A stretch of DNA of 64,000 nt from Acidobacteriota bacterium. GTDB taxonomy: Bacteria > Acidobacteriota > Terriglobia > Terriglobales > Acidobacteriaceae. The stretch's first letter is position 1. Each line of letters begins with the position of its first letter. A model generated the notes under the pieces. That model was not told the DNA's origin and ran no database searches. It saw only the letters and a list, made by a program, of their open reading frames with translations. The stretch lies in NCBI GenBank assembly GCA_018268895.1, contig JAFDVP010000013.1, positions 62,001-126,000 of the forward strand, given 5' to 3'. The translations under genes were made by a program, and so were the position numbers. This document shows positions 10,101 to 18,427 of this stretch, in pieces.

Positions 10101-10597
10101 CGTTCGGGGCAAACGTGGGCCCATGGGTCGACAGGATCATCGGCGGATGGCAGTTGAATACGGTAACCCAGTGGAAGCGCGGTGTTCCTCTGACCATCTC
10201 CGGTGCAAACAACCGGCTGGCAAGTCGACCAAACTTTGTCCCCGGAGCGAACGCCAAGGTCGACAATCCGACCATTTCGCGGTGGTTCAACACAGGGGCA
10301 TTTATTAATCCGGCGGATTATACGTTCGGCAATGTCCCGCGCACCCTGCCGAACGTTCGCGGCCCCGGTGTCATCAACGTCGATCTTTCCGCGATCAAGA
10401 ACACGAAGATCACCGAGCGGGTCTCGTTCGAGCTTCGCGTTGAGTCCTTCAATGTCTTCAATCACCCCAACTTCAACCTGCCCAACATGACCTTTGTCCC
10501 AGGAACGAATGGCCTGAATCAGAGTGGTACATTCGGTACTATTACTTCGGCTGCTGATGGTCGTCAGATCCAGTTTGCGGGCAAGATTCGCTTCTAA
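7151..10597 (+). CDS. TonB-dependent receptor with carboxypeptidase-regulatory domain (Oar-like)
   Basis: At 1148 residues it has the size of the Oar-like receptors that are expanded in Acidobacteriota. A signal peptide (LFLLVIVLSMFQIPAFSQ) is followed by a CarboxypepD_reg-like domain (about 35-115: GHVQDQTSAPIYDADITLIN). Next comes a plug region (RRPIQDLPVNGRSVLALAQL, EYGFTAGGVINMVSTSGTN) and a long barrel ending in the aromatic IQFAGKIRF. It sits in the outer membrane and presumably imports an oligosaccharide or other large nutrient with TonB energy. The ligand is unknown, but the co-directional oxidoreductase and MFS permease suggest one uptake and catabolism unit. Confidence 0.93.
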   Translation: MKHARINSLVLFLLVIVLSMFQIPAFSQQGGGIISGHVQDQTSAPIYDADITLINTATQQKIALKTNPNGNFSSPSIPLGVYTVIVKRDGFRGEQRDGVIVEVDSRLKVDFSLVIGSISETVDVSTENAQVNVESTELGTVFSRRPIQDLPVNGRSVLALAQLSPGVTSNAGPTNKGFADRGSLVASISINNGPNAANAVLIDGQNDVQTYINEISLNPASDAIQEFKVETGVIAPEYGFTAGGVINMVSTSGTNHIHGTAYEFLRNDAFDARNYFNPKPQAIAKLRYNQFGGTLGGPIGKKTVYFGNYEEYRYNLGQQIIASVPTAEWKAGDFSNLRSATGTLIKVYDPTTTRVNPSGSGYIRDQYPGNKIPASQIDPVAKAINAYYPAPNRTPDNPYTQTNNYTGPTGNQRSMRQYLIRGDHSWSDRHTMFARYGSFLHRTDTGGGLYSVIEPFLGLRYDNFANYALIVEDTFIFSPSFINEARLSVLRTNFTFQTSSYNQGWPQKVGMPANVPSDTFPRMSNGFATSSTSAVGKRAATNPQFSDIMTLVHGKHSMRFGVDFRIDRGYNKQTAQPSGLYSFASGLTGNPQSQSGTGYAFASYMAGAVTSATVDTVLGASQANHSLSFFFQDLWKIHNRLTLNLGLRYDRQGYPFEQNNGQSNFNPFIKDPLGLAGAMVYAGVGGQPRSFRNTDNTDFAPRVGFAWDIFGNGTTSVRGGYAIYYPTIFSTDFFGATTGFASTVTTYSAPGANINLPAMYLKNGLPSQPIQPLGASLGPDGLLGGSVTYDAQNDGTTPQSQQWVLSVQRTLPLRSLLDVAYAGNHGTHFVANSYSMNSIDPSYLSLGNKLQDAVPNPYYNLLPSTSTLKTTTISRQQSLLAFPYYVGVSRRLPHDGNFIGHALQISLRKQMTKGLTAVLGYTKTKLIDNSISTPVTFNGVQQADITGYQNVYDRQAERSIDPLDRAQTLNFSAVYDLPFGRNKTFGANVGPWVDRIIGGWQLNTVTQWKRGVPLTISGANNRLASRPNFVPGANAKVDNPTISRWFNTGAFINPADYTFGNVPRTLPNVRGPGVINVDLSAIKNTKITERVSFELRVESFNVFNHPNFNLPNMTFVPGTNGLNQSGTFGTITSAADGRQIQFAGKIRF

Positions 10598-10679
10598 ACA
10601 GAGCGGGGCTGGTCTCGCATCAGCCCTGCCTCTTACTCAACTCGAACATTTTAACCCTTCCAGAGGGCGGCTGTTATTC

Positions 10680-11975
10680 GTGCGAAAGCTTCGACATCTA
10701 CGTTGGTATATTGCCGCCCTCCTCTTTGCTGCAACGGTCATCAATTACATTGATCGCCAGACGATTGCCGTACTCAAGCCTCGCATTATGGCAGACTTCC
10801 ACTTGTCTCAACTGGAGTACGCCAGAATTATCCAGGGCTGGCTCGTTGCCTACACCGTGATGTATGTCTTGTCCGGATTCCTTGTGGATCGCTGGGGAAC
10901 TCGCAAGGCGCTTGCGTTATTTGTCGGTTGGTGGTCTCTAGCTAATATCCTCCATGTCTTTGCGCGAACCGGAGCTCAGCTTCGGATCTTCCAAGTGCTC
11001 CTTGGCATTGGTGAACCGGGCAACTATACTGCAGCGGGAAGAATTGCCTCCGAATGGTATCCGCCTAAAGAACGCGCGACCATCAACGGTCTCGTCAATG
11101 CAGGCTCTGCGGTCGGTGCGATTCTGGCGATTCCTTTAGTGGCATGGCTAGCCGTAAGCCACGGATGGCGATATGCCTTTCTTGTGACCGGTTTGCTGGG
11201 CTTTGTCTGGCTTATACCCTGGCTGATTTTTTTCAGGCTTCCAGCGCGCCACGGCTCCATCACCGATGAAGAACTGGACTACATCCGGTCAGGCCAGCAA
11301 TTATTCTCTCCCGAAGGCGAGAACTCTATTGGTTACCTGATACGCCGCAGGGATCTTTGGGCTTTGACATTCGCACGATTCCTGTCAGATCCCGTGTGGT
11401 GGTTCTATCTCTTCTGGCTTCCCGGATTTCTTCAGGAACAGCGCAGCTTCTCATTGCAGGAAGTGGCTCTCTTTGGTTGGCTCCCCTATCTGACCTCCGA
11501 TATTGGGGGCATATTGGGTGGCTGGGTATCCGATCGTCTGATTCCCTTCACTGGAGGTCCCGTTAAAGCTCGCCTCATTCCAATGACGGCATGCGCGCTT
11601 CTGATGCCGATAAGTCTTTTGGTGCCGTCCATCCAATCTCGCATCTCCCTCATTGCGGTGCTATGCATCGTTACCTTTGCGCATATGGGATGGAAGACAA
11701 ACCTGATGACAATTACCAACGATATCTATCCCGTCGATTGCATCGGTACAGTATCCGGACTGCTGATGTTGGGCAGTGGCGTTGGAGGGTTTCTGTTCCA
11801 GGGCGTCATAGCCCGAATCGCTCAGAGCGTCTCCTACGGGCCGATTTTTACAATGATGGGATTCATGCATCCACTTGCCTTGATCATCTGCCTACTCGTT
11901 CTTCGTAGATCCGATTCCACCCTTCATTCCGCCATCAAAAGCGCTCCATTGGTTCCAAAGACCAGAGTGACGTGA
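10680..11975 (+). CDS. MFS permease, ACS/hexuronate-transporter-like
   Basis: GTG at 10680 is preferred over an upstream start at 10524. The upstream 52 residues overlap the TonB receptor and are not membrane-like, and an AGAGGGCGG stretch sits 9 bases before the GTG. The chosen 431-residue protein has about 12 membrane segments. It begins with INYIDRQTIAVLKP, the N-terminal signature of the anion:cation symporter group (ExuT, GudP), and has the loop 2-3 motif DRWGTRKA. Such permeases import hexuronates, glucarate or similar sugar acids with protons across the inner membrane. It lies just after the receptor and probably completes the uptake route. Confidence 0.9.
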   Translation: MRKLRHLRWYIAALLFAATVINYIDRQTIAVLKPRIMADFHLSQLEYARIIQGWLVAYTVMYVLSGFLVDRWGTRKALALFVGWWSLANILHVFARTGAQLRIFQVLLGIGEPGNYTAAGRIASEWYPPKERATINGLVNAGSAVGAILAIPLVAWLAVSHGWRYAFLVTGLLGFVWLIPWLIFFRLPARHGSITDEELDYIRSGQQLFSPEGENSIGYLIRRRDLWALTFARFLSDPVWWFYLFWLPGFLQEQRSFSLQEVALFGWLPYLTSDIGGILGGWVSDRLIPFTGGPVKARLIPMTACALLMPISLLVPSIQSRISLIAVLCIVTFAHMGWKTNLMTITNDIYPVDCIGTVSGLLMLGSGVGGFLFQGVIARIAQSVSYGPIFTMMGFMHPLALIICLLVLRRSDSTLHSAIKSAPLVPKTRVT

Positions 11976-12260
11976 GGCACGTTTCCGCGTAACTCATCCG
12001 AACTCTCGAACAGCTATTGAGTAGGACAAACGGACGGAACCTGGCGTCCGATGTGGTGTCCTTTTGATTTCTGAGTTGGTGCGATTCGATGCGGAAGAGT
12101 GCAAGCCGGACAAGTCGCTTATTCTACTGTAGGGAAATGCTTTTAGAGTCGTTGTGCGATTTCGTGCGATCCGGTGCAGAAGAGGGGAAATCGCATTTCG
12201 AGTCAGGTGCATTCAACCGGGCTCTGCCACCTCTCCGTAACATCAGTTTACCTTTAATTG

Positions 12261-13451
12261 ATGCAGGGAGAAAGTCACAGAGGGGTTGGCAGTCAGGCCG
12301 TCGGCGAATGGACCGCCGGACTGGAGCAGATGCTGCGTGGGATTGCCCTGAACGCGGGCTTCGATCGCATGGAGATAGCCTCGCTCTCGCCGCCTGACAG
12401 CGAAGCCGCGGCAGAAGACTCCGCGCGATTTTCTTCCTGGGTCGATGCCGGTCGCGCTGGTGAGATGGAGTATCTGAAGCGTCGCAACGAGCAGGGAACA
12501 CTTCTGCGCTCGGCGGTGCAAATCGCCATGCCCTGGGCGCAATCGGTCGTCGTCTGCGCCATGAACTACAACACCTCCGCGCCTCGTTCCATTGAAGAGG
12601 CTCCCCCCGATACCGGATGGATTGCGCGCTACGCCTGGAGCGGAAGTCAGGATGAGGGTGGACATCTGAGGCCCACCGACTATCACGATGAGCTGCTCGG
12701 CCGCTTGCGTTTGCTGGAAGAAGCGATTAAGCACCGCGCCGGCTGCGAGACACGCTGCTACGTCGATACAGGGCCTCTGGTTGAGAGAACCGTCGCCGCA
12801 CACGCGGGGGTTGGATGGATCGGCAAAAACACCTGCGTCATCAACCAGGAACTCGGCTCCTGGTTGTTGCTCGGCGTTGTCGTCACCTCACTGGCTGTCC
12901 CGCAGGGGGCGGTGCGCGTGGCTGCGGCAGACCGCTGTGGAAGCTGCACGCGCTGCATCGACGCCTGCCCCACCCATGCCCTGGTTGCACCGCGCCAGAT
13001 GGACGCATCGAGGTGTATCTCCTACCTGACAATCGAGAAGAAGGGAGACATCCCCGTCGAGCTGCGAGAGCCGATGGGGCGTCAGGTCTTTGGCTGCGAC
13101 ATCTGCCAGGACGTCTGCCCATGGAACCGCCGCGCCCCTGTCGCCGTAAAAGAAGGAATGAAGCCGCGCGGAGAGCTGGTTAACCCGCCGCTTGCATGGC
13201 TGGCCAGTCTGGACGCAACAGGGTTTCGCGAGCAGTTCAAGGGCTCGCCTTTAGAACGCACGCGGCGGAAGAGGCTGCATCGCAATGTCGCCATCGCAAT
13301 GGGCAACAGCGGCAATCCTGCTTTTCTGCCGCAATTGAAGTTGTGGAGTGAGGTTGAGGGCGACGAAGTGCTTGCCGGAACTGCCCGCTGGGCAATGGAC
13401 CGCTTACTCGGCGGCGAAAGAACACCAAGCAAGGACGAATCGCCGCTTTAA
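12261..13451 (+). CDS. queG: Epoxyqueuosine reductase QueG
   Basis: QueG catalyses the last step of queuosine synthesis in tRNA, reducing epoxyqueuosine with a cobalamin cofactor and two [4Fe-4S] clusters. The N-terminal DUF1730 domain contains ARYAWSGSQDEGGH near residue 115 (K/R-Y-x-G-x-D-YH region) and GPLVERTVAAHAGVGWIGKN. Cluster ligands follow in CGSCTRCIDACPT and CDICQDVCPWN. The C terminus has a HEAT-like pair. Two starts are adjacent (TTG at 12258 and ATG at 12261); the ATG is chosen. The enzyme is cytoplasmic. With NrdJ at 59-62 kb this is the second B12-dependent enzyme in the window. Confidence 0.95.
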   Translation: MQGESHRGVGSQAVGEWTAGLEQMLRGIALNAGFDRMEIASLSPPDSEAAAEDSARFSSWVDAGRAGEMEYLKRRNEQGTLLRSAVQIAMPWAQSVVVCAMNYNTSAPRSIEEAPPDTGWIARYAWSGSQDEGGHLRPTDYHDELLGRLRLLEEAIKHRAGCETRCYVDTGPLVERTVAAHAGVGWIGKNTCVINQELGSWLLLGVVVTSLAVPQGAVRVAAADRCGSCTRCIDACPTHALVAPRQMDASRCISYLTIEKKGDIPVELREPMGRQVFGCDICQDVCPWNRRAPVAVKEGMKPRGELVNPPLAWLASLDATGFREQFKGSPLERTRRKRLHRNVAIAMGNSGNPAFLPQLKLWSEVEGDEVLAGTARWAMDRLLGGERTPSKDESPL

Positions 13452-13547
13452 CGGAGCCGGCGGAGCATCTTGAGTCGGAGGCTCACTCTGCTAGCATCGA
13501 ATCTGATTGTTGCAACTCGGGCCTGTCTCTCAAACGTCTTCTAATAT

Positions 13548-14558
13548 ATGTTCTCGATCCTCCCCCCGAAAACCAAGCCGGACCCCGTTGTGGAGCAGGT
13601 GCATCCTCTTGCGAATCCCTCCGGGAAAGATATGGACAGTCTGCCGGACGTTCCATTGGAACGTGTTCGCCCGACCGTGCCCAGGGGAGGCTTTCTTTCG
13701 CAGGTCAAGGCGCTGATCCAGTACATGGCCAGGACCGAGGTCCATACCTACGCCTTCAGTGTCGCGGCCAATGCGATCCTCTCGCTGTTTCCGTTTATCG
13801 TGCTGCTGCTGACGCTCTGCCGCGGGGTCTTCCACTCACGCAATATGGAGCAGGTCGTCGGCGATATGATGCGGGGATTTCTCCCTGTCGGACAGGACTT
13901 CGTCATGCGGAACATGCAGTTGCTCGCCCACCCCGGCAAAGGAGTCCAGTTTTTTTCGCTGGTCATGCTGCTGGTCAGCTCAACCGGTGTCTTTCTTCCG
14001 CTTGAGGTAGCGCTGAACAATGTGTGGGGAGTCGGCGAGAACCGCAGCTATCTGCACAATCAGGCTGTTTCGCTAGGGCTTGCTTTTGGCGTCGGCCTGC
14101 TTGCGCTGGTCTCGGTGTCTTTTACCTCGGGATCGCGGATCATTCTTACCTGGTTATTCTTCGGGCACACGCAGAACCTGGCCTACGCCGTTGTTTCGAC
14201 GTGGTTTCTGAAGATATGCGGTGTGATTGCAAGCATTCTTATCTTCTTTCTGATTTACTGGATTCTCCCGAATCGCAGGATCCCACCCCGCGCGGTCCTT
14301 CCTACTGCGGTCATGGTCGGTCTGCTCTGGGAGGTGGCAAAGTATCTCTATGTCCGGGCGCTTCCGTGGCTCGATTTCAAATCGGTCTACGGCCCGTTCT
14401 ATATATCGGTTGGATTGATGATGTGGGCTTTTCTTACCGGCCTGTTGCTGCTGGCCGGGGCCCATGTCTCCGCCACGCGATACGCCTTGCGAATGGCACG
14501 GCAGGCGAAGGCAGAGGAAGAGAAAGAAGCAGCGGGGAAGAATGATGCAGGTCGCTGA
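13548..14558 (+). CDS. YihY/BrkB-family inner-membrane protein
   Basis: The 336-residue protein has six hydrophobic segments beginning near residue 70 (SVAANAILSLFPFIVLLLTL). It carries the family pattern of a short amphipathic N-terminal region, a central VSSTGVFLPLEVALNNVWGV and a late YGPFYISVGLMMWAFLTGLL. The C-terminal cytoplasmic tail is charged (AKAEEEKEAAGKN). The biochemical role of YihY proteins is not settled; they were once misassigned as RNase BN. The gene overlaps the start of the downstream phosphatase gene by 14 bases, so the two are probably co-translated. Confidence 0.88.
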   Translation: MFSILPPKTKPDPVVEQVHPLANPSGKDMDSLPDVPLERVRPTVPRGGFLSQVKALIQYMARTEVHTYAFSVAANAILSLFPFIVLLLTLCRGVFHSRNMEQVVGDMMRGFLPVGQDFVMRNMQLLAHPGKGVQFFSLVMLLVSSTGVFLPLEVALNNVWGVGENRSYLHNQAVSLGLAFGVGLLALVSVSFTSGSRIILTWLFFGHTQNLAYAVVSTWFLKICGVIASILIFFLIYWILPNRRIPPRAVLPTAVMVGLLWEVAKYLYVRALPWLDFKSVYGPFYISVGLMMWAFLTGLLLLAGAHVSATRYALRMARQAKAEEEKEAAGKNDAGR

Positions 14559-16719
14559 AAAATCGCAACGACGGGGCTGGCGCCCCCCTTCGGGACTGGA
14601 AGGGGCGGTCTTCTGGCTGGCTGCATGGTTTTGCCTGTTACTCTTGCTGCGCCTGATTCCCGGCTCCATCGGCGGGTTTTTCAGCATCATTCAGATTCTG
14701 GTCGGCATTGCGCTGGCGGCAGTGGCCATCCCGTTGCTTGTGCGCATCGTCCGCCGCCACATGCTGTGGAGCCTGCGCAACAAGCTGGTCGTCACCTATC
14801 TGCTGATTGGTCTGGCTCCCGTGGTGCTGTTCGTCACCCTGGTGATGATCTCCGCATATATTGCTGCCGGCCAGTTTGCGATCCATCTTGCCGACTCCCG
14901 CATACAGGAGGAGTTGGTGCAGATGAGCAACGACAACTCCCATCGTGTCGGCGTGGTAGCGCAGTTTATTCAGGGGCGGCCGATTCCGCCTCAGGTGCTG
15001 GCGGGCGCTGAGCAGACAGCAAGCGCCGCCCGGCCCCGGTTGCCGCATGTGGCCTCCGCCTACGTGAACGGAGCTCCTGTCGAACTGGGAATGCCAGTGC
15101 GTGGCAAGACCCCCCTGGGACTTCCACCATGGGCCGCTGAATTGAAGGGCGGACAGTTCCAGGGACTTGTGCTCGATGGTGGTGAGCTCTACCTTACGGT
15201 CGTCAATCAGCAGCGGTTGAATGATGGCAAGTTACTGAGCCTGGTCTCAAGCCTGATCGTCGACAGCAAGATGATGGACGTGGTCGCCAGCGGCCTGGGC
15301 AGGGCCCAATTGCGTCCTGAGGACAGGCTGGGCAGCAACGACTCTGGCCAGAGCGCCCAGGAAAGTCAGGGACAGGCGAAAAACACAATCAGGCTGCGCG
15401 CGCGGGACAGGACTCCCAGGCACTCCGCCCCGATCATCGGCGGAACGCAATCCGACCCGGTCAACCTTGCCGACATCCAGGTCAACTTTCTCTCCACCCT
15501 CGAGGTGACGGACTGGGACACGGGGGAGCATGACAATATCCCGATCAAGGTCGATTCCCGGCCATCGCGCCTCTACAACCAGCTCTTTGGTTCTTCGCTT
15601 GGCGGCATCGTTACCAGCGCGTATCGTGTCGGCCTGATCGTCCTCTGCGTTCTCTTTGGGGTGATCGAGCTGCTGGCGCTGATTATGGCCATACGTCTCA
15701 GCCGGACCATGACTGCGTCGGTTGCCGATCTCTACTCGGCCACGCAGAAGATCGACAAAGGCGACTTCGACCACCGCATTGGCGTGACGCGCGAAGACCA
15801 GCTCGCGGACCTGAGCCGCTCTTTTAATAAGATGACGGGTTCGCTTCAGCGGCTGATGCAGGAGCAAAAGGAAAAGGAGCGCCTTCAGAACGAGATCACG
15901 ATCGCCCAGGAGGTGCAGGCCAACCTATTTCCCCGTCAGATCAGGAGCCTGCCGACGCTCGAGCTGCACGGCGTCTGCCGCCCTGCCCGCTCCGTCTCGG
16001 GCGACTACTATGACTTCCTCATCTTCCACGAAGAGGCGCACAACGGCATTGCCAGCCGGCGCGAGACGGGGGTAGGCATCGCTATCGGCGACATCAGTGG
16101 CAAGGGCATCTCCGCAGCATTGCTGATGGCGACATTGCATTCCGCCGTGCGCGCCTATCGCTTTGCCAGCGAGGAGCTGGTCTTCAGCGAATCTCCAGTG
16201 GCCGGACTGCTGGCAAGCCGCGATGAGCGTGGTGGAGATTGCGACGAACTCTTTCAGTCGCCGGGCAGGATTCTTTCGCTGCTCAATCGTCACCTCTACC
16301 GCAGCACTCAGCCGGAGAAGTACGCTACGCTCTTCCTCGCCCACTACGATGCGGCAACGGCAATGCTGACCTACTCCAACGCAGGCCAGCTCCCTCCGCT
16401 GGTGTTAGGAAGAGACAACGTCGTCCGCAGGCTCGACCGGGGCGGCACCGTCGTCGGCCTGATGGACGGCATGAGCTATGAGGAAGACAGGTTCCAGATG
16501 CGCTCAGGCGACATTCTCGTGGCCTACTCCGACGGGGTCACCGAGCCTGAAAACGACTTCGGCGAGTTCGGTGAGGAGCGCATGATGGAAGTTGTCTCCC
16601 GGTATCGCGACCAGCCGCTACACATCATCTCCAACCAGGTCATGCTGGCGCTCGATGCCTGGATCGGCGCAGAGGAACAGCCCGACGACATTACCCTGGT
16701 TCTCGCGCGTCAGGCCTGA
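14545..16719 (+). CDS. Membrane PP2C-type serine phosphatase with HAMP domain (RsbU/SpoIIE-like)
   Basis: Two adjacent ATGs (14542, 14545) fit. The second is chosen because AGCGGGGA lies about 6 bases upstream, and a start at 14464 would overlap yihY by 95 bases. The protein has three membrane segments in the first ~120 residues, an extracytoplasmic region of about 230 residues, a fourth segment (IVLCVLFGVIELLALIMAI) and a HAMP domain (TQKIDKGDFDHRI). A short coiled linker leads to a C-terminal SpoIIE/PP2C phosphatase (CRPARSVSGDYYDF, IAIGDISGKG, VAYSDGVTEPEN). Such proteins dephosphorylate anti-sigma-antagonist proteins in partner-switching pathways. No partner genes are adjacent. Confidence 0.92.
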   Translation: MQVAEKSQRRGWRPPSGLEGAVFWLAAWFCLLLLLRLIPGSIGGFFSIIQILVGIALAAVAIPLLVRIVRRHMLWSLRNKLVVTYLLIGLAPVVLFVTLVMISAYIAAGQFAIHLADSRIQEELVQMSNDNSHRVGVVAQFIQGRPIPPQVLAGAEQTASAARPRLPHVASAYVNGAPVELGMPVRGKTPLGLPPWAAELKGGQFQGLVLDGGELYLTVVNQQRLNDGKLLSLVSSLIVDSKMMDVVASGLGRAQLRPEDRLGSNDSGQSAQESQGQAKNTIRLRARDRTPRHSAPIIGGTQSDPVNLADIQVNFLSTLEVTDWDTGEHDNIPIKVDSRPSRLYNQLFGSSLGGIVTSAYRVGLIVLCVLFGVIELLALIMAIRLSRTMTASVADLYSATQKIDKGDFDHRIGVTREDQLADLSRSFNKMTGSLQRLMQEQKEKERLQNEITIAQEVQANLFPRQIRSLPTLELHGVCRPARSVSGDYYDFLIFHEEAHNGIASRRETGVGIAIGDISGKGISAALLMATLHSAVRAYRFASEELVFSESPVAGLLASRDERGGDCDELFQSPGRILSLLNRHLYRSTQPEKYATLFLAHYDAATAMLTYSNAGQLPPLVLGRDNVVRRLDRGGTVVGLMDGMSYEEDRFQMRSGDILVAYSDGVTEPENDFGEFGEERMMEVVSRYRDQPLHIISNQVMLALDAWIGAEEQPDDITLVLARQA

Positions 16720-16737
16720 TTCATTTTGATAGCAGGC

Positions 16738-18024
16738 TTATCGAACCGTGTATGACTTGACCGCGATGGCGTTGGGGCTTCCTCCGGCGGGCAGAATCGT
16801 AAACAGCGCCGCTCCCTGGCGTCCCTGGGTACGGATCACCGCGACATCGCCGGAATGAGCGTCGGCAGCCAGCAGCACATGCTCGTCGGCGGAGAAGGCA
16901 AGCGCGTCCGGGGCCGAGCCGGTGTGGATGGTGGTGACAAGCTGACCATCGTCGATGCTGTACACACTCACCAGGTCGGAGCCGAAGTCCGAAACCCATA
17001 GGGTGGAGTTGTCGTGGCTGACGATCCCATGCGTCGGCTTGCTGCCGATGGTGTAGGTTCCGCCCACCTCATTGGTCCAGGTCGAGATCTCGGAGATGGA
17101 GTCGTCGCCGAAGTTGGAGACGAAGATCTCCCCCCCGTCCGGTTTCATGGCCAGATGGACAGGGGTCGCACCGACGTCCAGCATCGTCAGCAGATGGTCT
17201 TTAAGCGCATTGGCACTCTGCCGGGCAGCCCACGACGACGGCTCAGCTGCGAGGCTGATCGCCATTACCTGGTGCCCACCCGAACATGCGACAAACGCCT
17301 TTGAGGAGTCCGGCAGGATGGCAATGTCCGTCGCCCCTGGGCACCCCGGGAAGGCAGCACGAAAGCGCAGGGGTGAGGCCGTAGTGGACTCATGGTGGGG
17401 GGCGGGGGCAGGCAGTGGGGCCTCCGGCGATCCCTGGCCACCTGGAGCGATGTATGTGGTTGTATACGGCTCGACGTCATAGACGGAGACGCTACCCGAC
17501 CCACGGTTCGAGACAACGAGCGAACGCATGTCCGGCGAGATACGGGCCAGGCCGGGCTGCTCCCCCGTACCGGCTGCCGCGATCTCGCGTCTGCGGTCGA
17601 GGTCGATCACACTGACCGAGTTGGAGCCGGAGTTGGCGACGTAGGCCCTCCCCCCCTGGGCGTCGACGCTGATGGCGTAAGGCAGGCGATGGACCCCGAT
17701 GGTTGAGACGACCGAATTGTTCGAAGCGTCGATCACAGTCACCGTTCCGGACTTCGTGTTGACCGCGTAAACCTCGTTGCGTCTGGGGTTTGCAGCGATT
17801 CCCGAAGGTTCGTCGCCCACCCGCAGGGTACGGTCGAGGCGAAGCTGTACCAGGTCAAGGACGGTGACTGTGTTGGAGGTCCCATTGGTGATGTATGCGA
17901 ATTCGCGGTAACCGGCGGGAACGTCGGGGAAGCCGCTGCGCCGGCACCCGGAGAGCAGGGCCACCAGGGCGAGCGAGAGCAGGGCTAACCTGCTTACTGG
18001 CTGACGATTGAGAGCTTTAGGCAC
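16738..18024 (-). CDS. YncE-like beta-propeller lipoprotein
   Basis: GTG at 18024 is preferred because it places a lipoprotein signal at the N terminus (LALLSLALVALLSGC, Cys lipobox). An alternative start at 18102 adds 26 charged residues before it. The body consists of 40-residue YVTN-type repeats (AYITNGTSNTVTVLDL, VYAVNTKSGTVTVIDA, AYVANSGSNSVSVIDL, IFVSNFGDDSISEIS) forming a seven-bladed propeller. It is likely anchored in the outer or inner membrane facing the periplasm. Function is not predictable from the fold; related proteins include lactonases and electron-transfer or DNA-binding propellers. It converges with the phosphatase gene, with only 18 bases between. Confidence 0.85.
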   Translation of the reverse strand: MPKALNRQPVSRLALLSLALVALLSGCRRSGFPDVPAGYREFAYITNGTSNTVTVLDLVQLRLDRTLRVGDEPSGIAANPRRNEVYAVNTKSGTVTVIDASNNSVVSTIGVHRLPYAISVDAQGGRAYVANSGSNSVSVIDLDRRREIAAAGTGEQPGLARISPDMRSLVVSNRGSGSVSVYDVEPYTTTYIAPGGQGSPEAPLPAPAPHHESTTASPLRFRAAFPGCPGATDIAILPDSSKAFVACSGGHQVMAISLAAEPSSWAARQSANALKDHLLTMLDVGATPVHLAMKPDGGEIFVSNFGDDSISEISTWTNEVGGTYTIGSKPTHGIVSHDNSTLWVSDFGSDLVSVYSIDDGQLVTTIHTGSAPDALAFSADEHVLLAADAHSGDVAVIRTQGRQGAALFTILPAGGSPNAIAVKSYTVR

Positions 18025-18220
18025 TGGTGCGAGTCTATCGGCGGGTGTTCTCTGCCTGCAAGCGCGGGTTTGGCTCCGGAGAAACCGGGAACGCCCGTGC
18101 ACTGTGGAAAAAGGAAAGTTCTGAGAGACCGAAACATTCCCGGTAGCCGTGTGTTTGCGTAGGTGATGCGAAGAGTTGCCAGATGGGGAACTCTCACATC
18201 GTCTGTAAATCCTTCTCGGA

Positions 18221-18259
18221 CAACGAAGCTACGGCCTCTGTAGCTTCGTTGATTTTTTT
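18221..18259 (+). terminator. Strong intrinsic terminator, rightward
   Basis: A perfect 12-base stem (CAACGAAGCTAC at 18221-18232 with GTAGCTTCGTTG at 18240-18251) encloses a 7-base loop and is followed by ATTTTTTT. The T-run is on the + strand only, so it terminates rightward transcription. Both flanking genes read leftward, so no annotated gene uses it. Confidence 0.8.
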
Positions 18260-18277
18260 AATTTGCGGTTAGCTGTT

Positions 18278-18412
18278 TCAGCGGTCGGTTCTATTCCAGT
18301 TGCGAGCGATCCAGCCGAGATAGCCGAGCTGCACCACGATGACCCCGGCATACACAAAGACCAGGTGGCGGTGAGCCATTGTCGAAAAGTCGAAGAAGGT
18401 CTGCCATGTCAT
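18278..18412 (-). CDS. ccmD: CcmD-like small membrane protein
   Basis: This 44-residue reading frame begins ATG at 18412, 15 bases after the ccmC stop and on the same strand. It has a charged N-terminal part (STMAHRHL), one membrane helix (VFVYAGVIVVQLGYLGWI) and a basic end (ARNWNRTDR). That is the size, position and layout of CcmD/CcmD-like proteins, which associate with CcmC during heme delivery to CcmE. Recognition rests on context and topology, because CcmD sequences are poorly conserved. It is easily missed because it is so short. Confidence 0.7.
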   Translation of the reverse strand: MTWQTFFDFSTMAHRHLVFVYAGVIVVQLGYLGWIARNWNRTDR

Positions 18413-18427
18413 GCAAATAGCTCCGGG

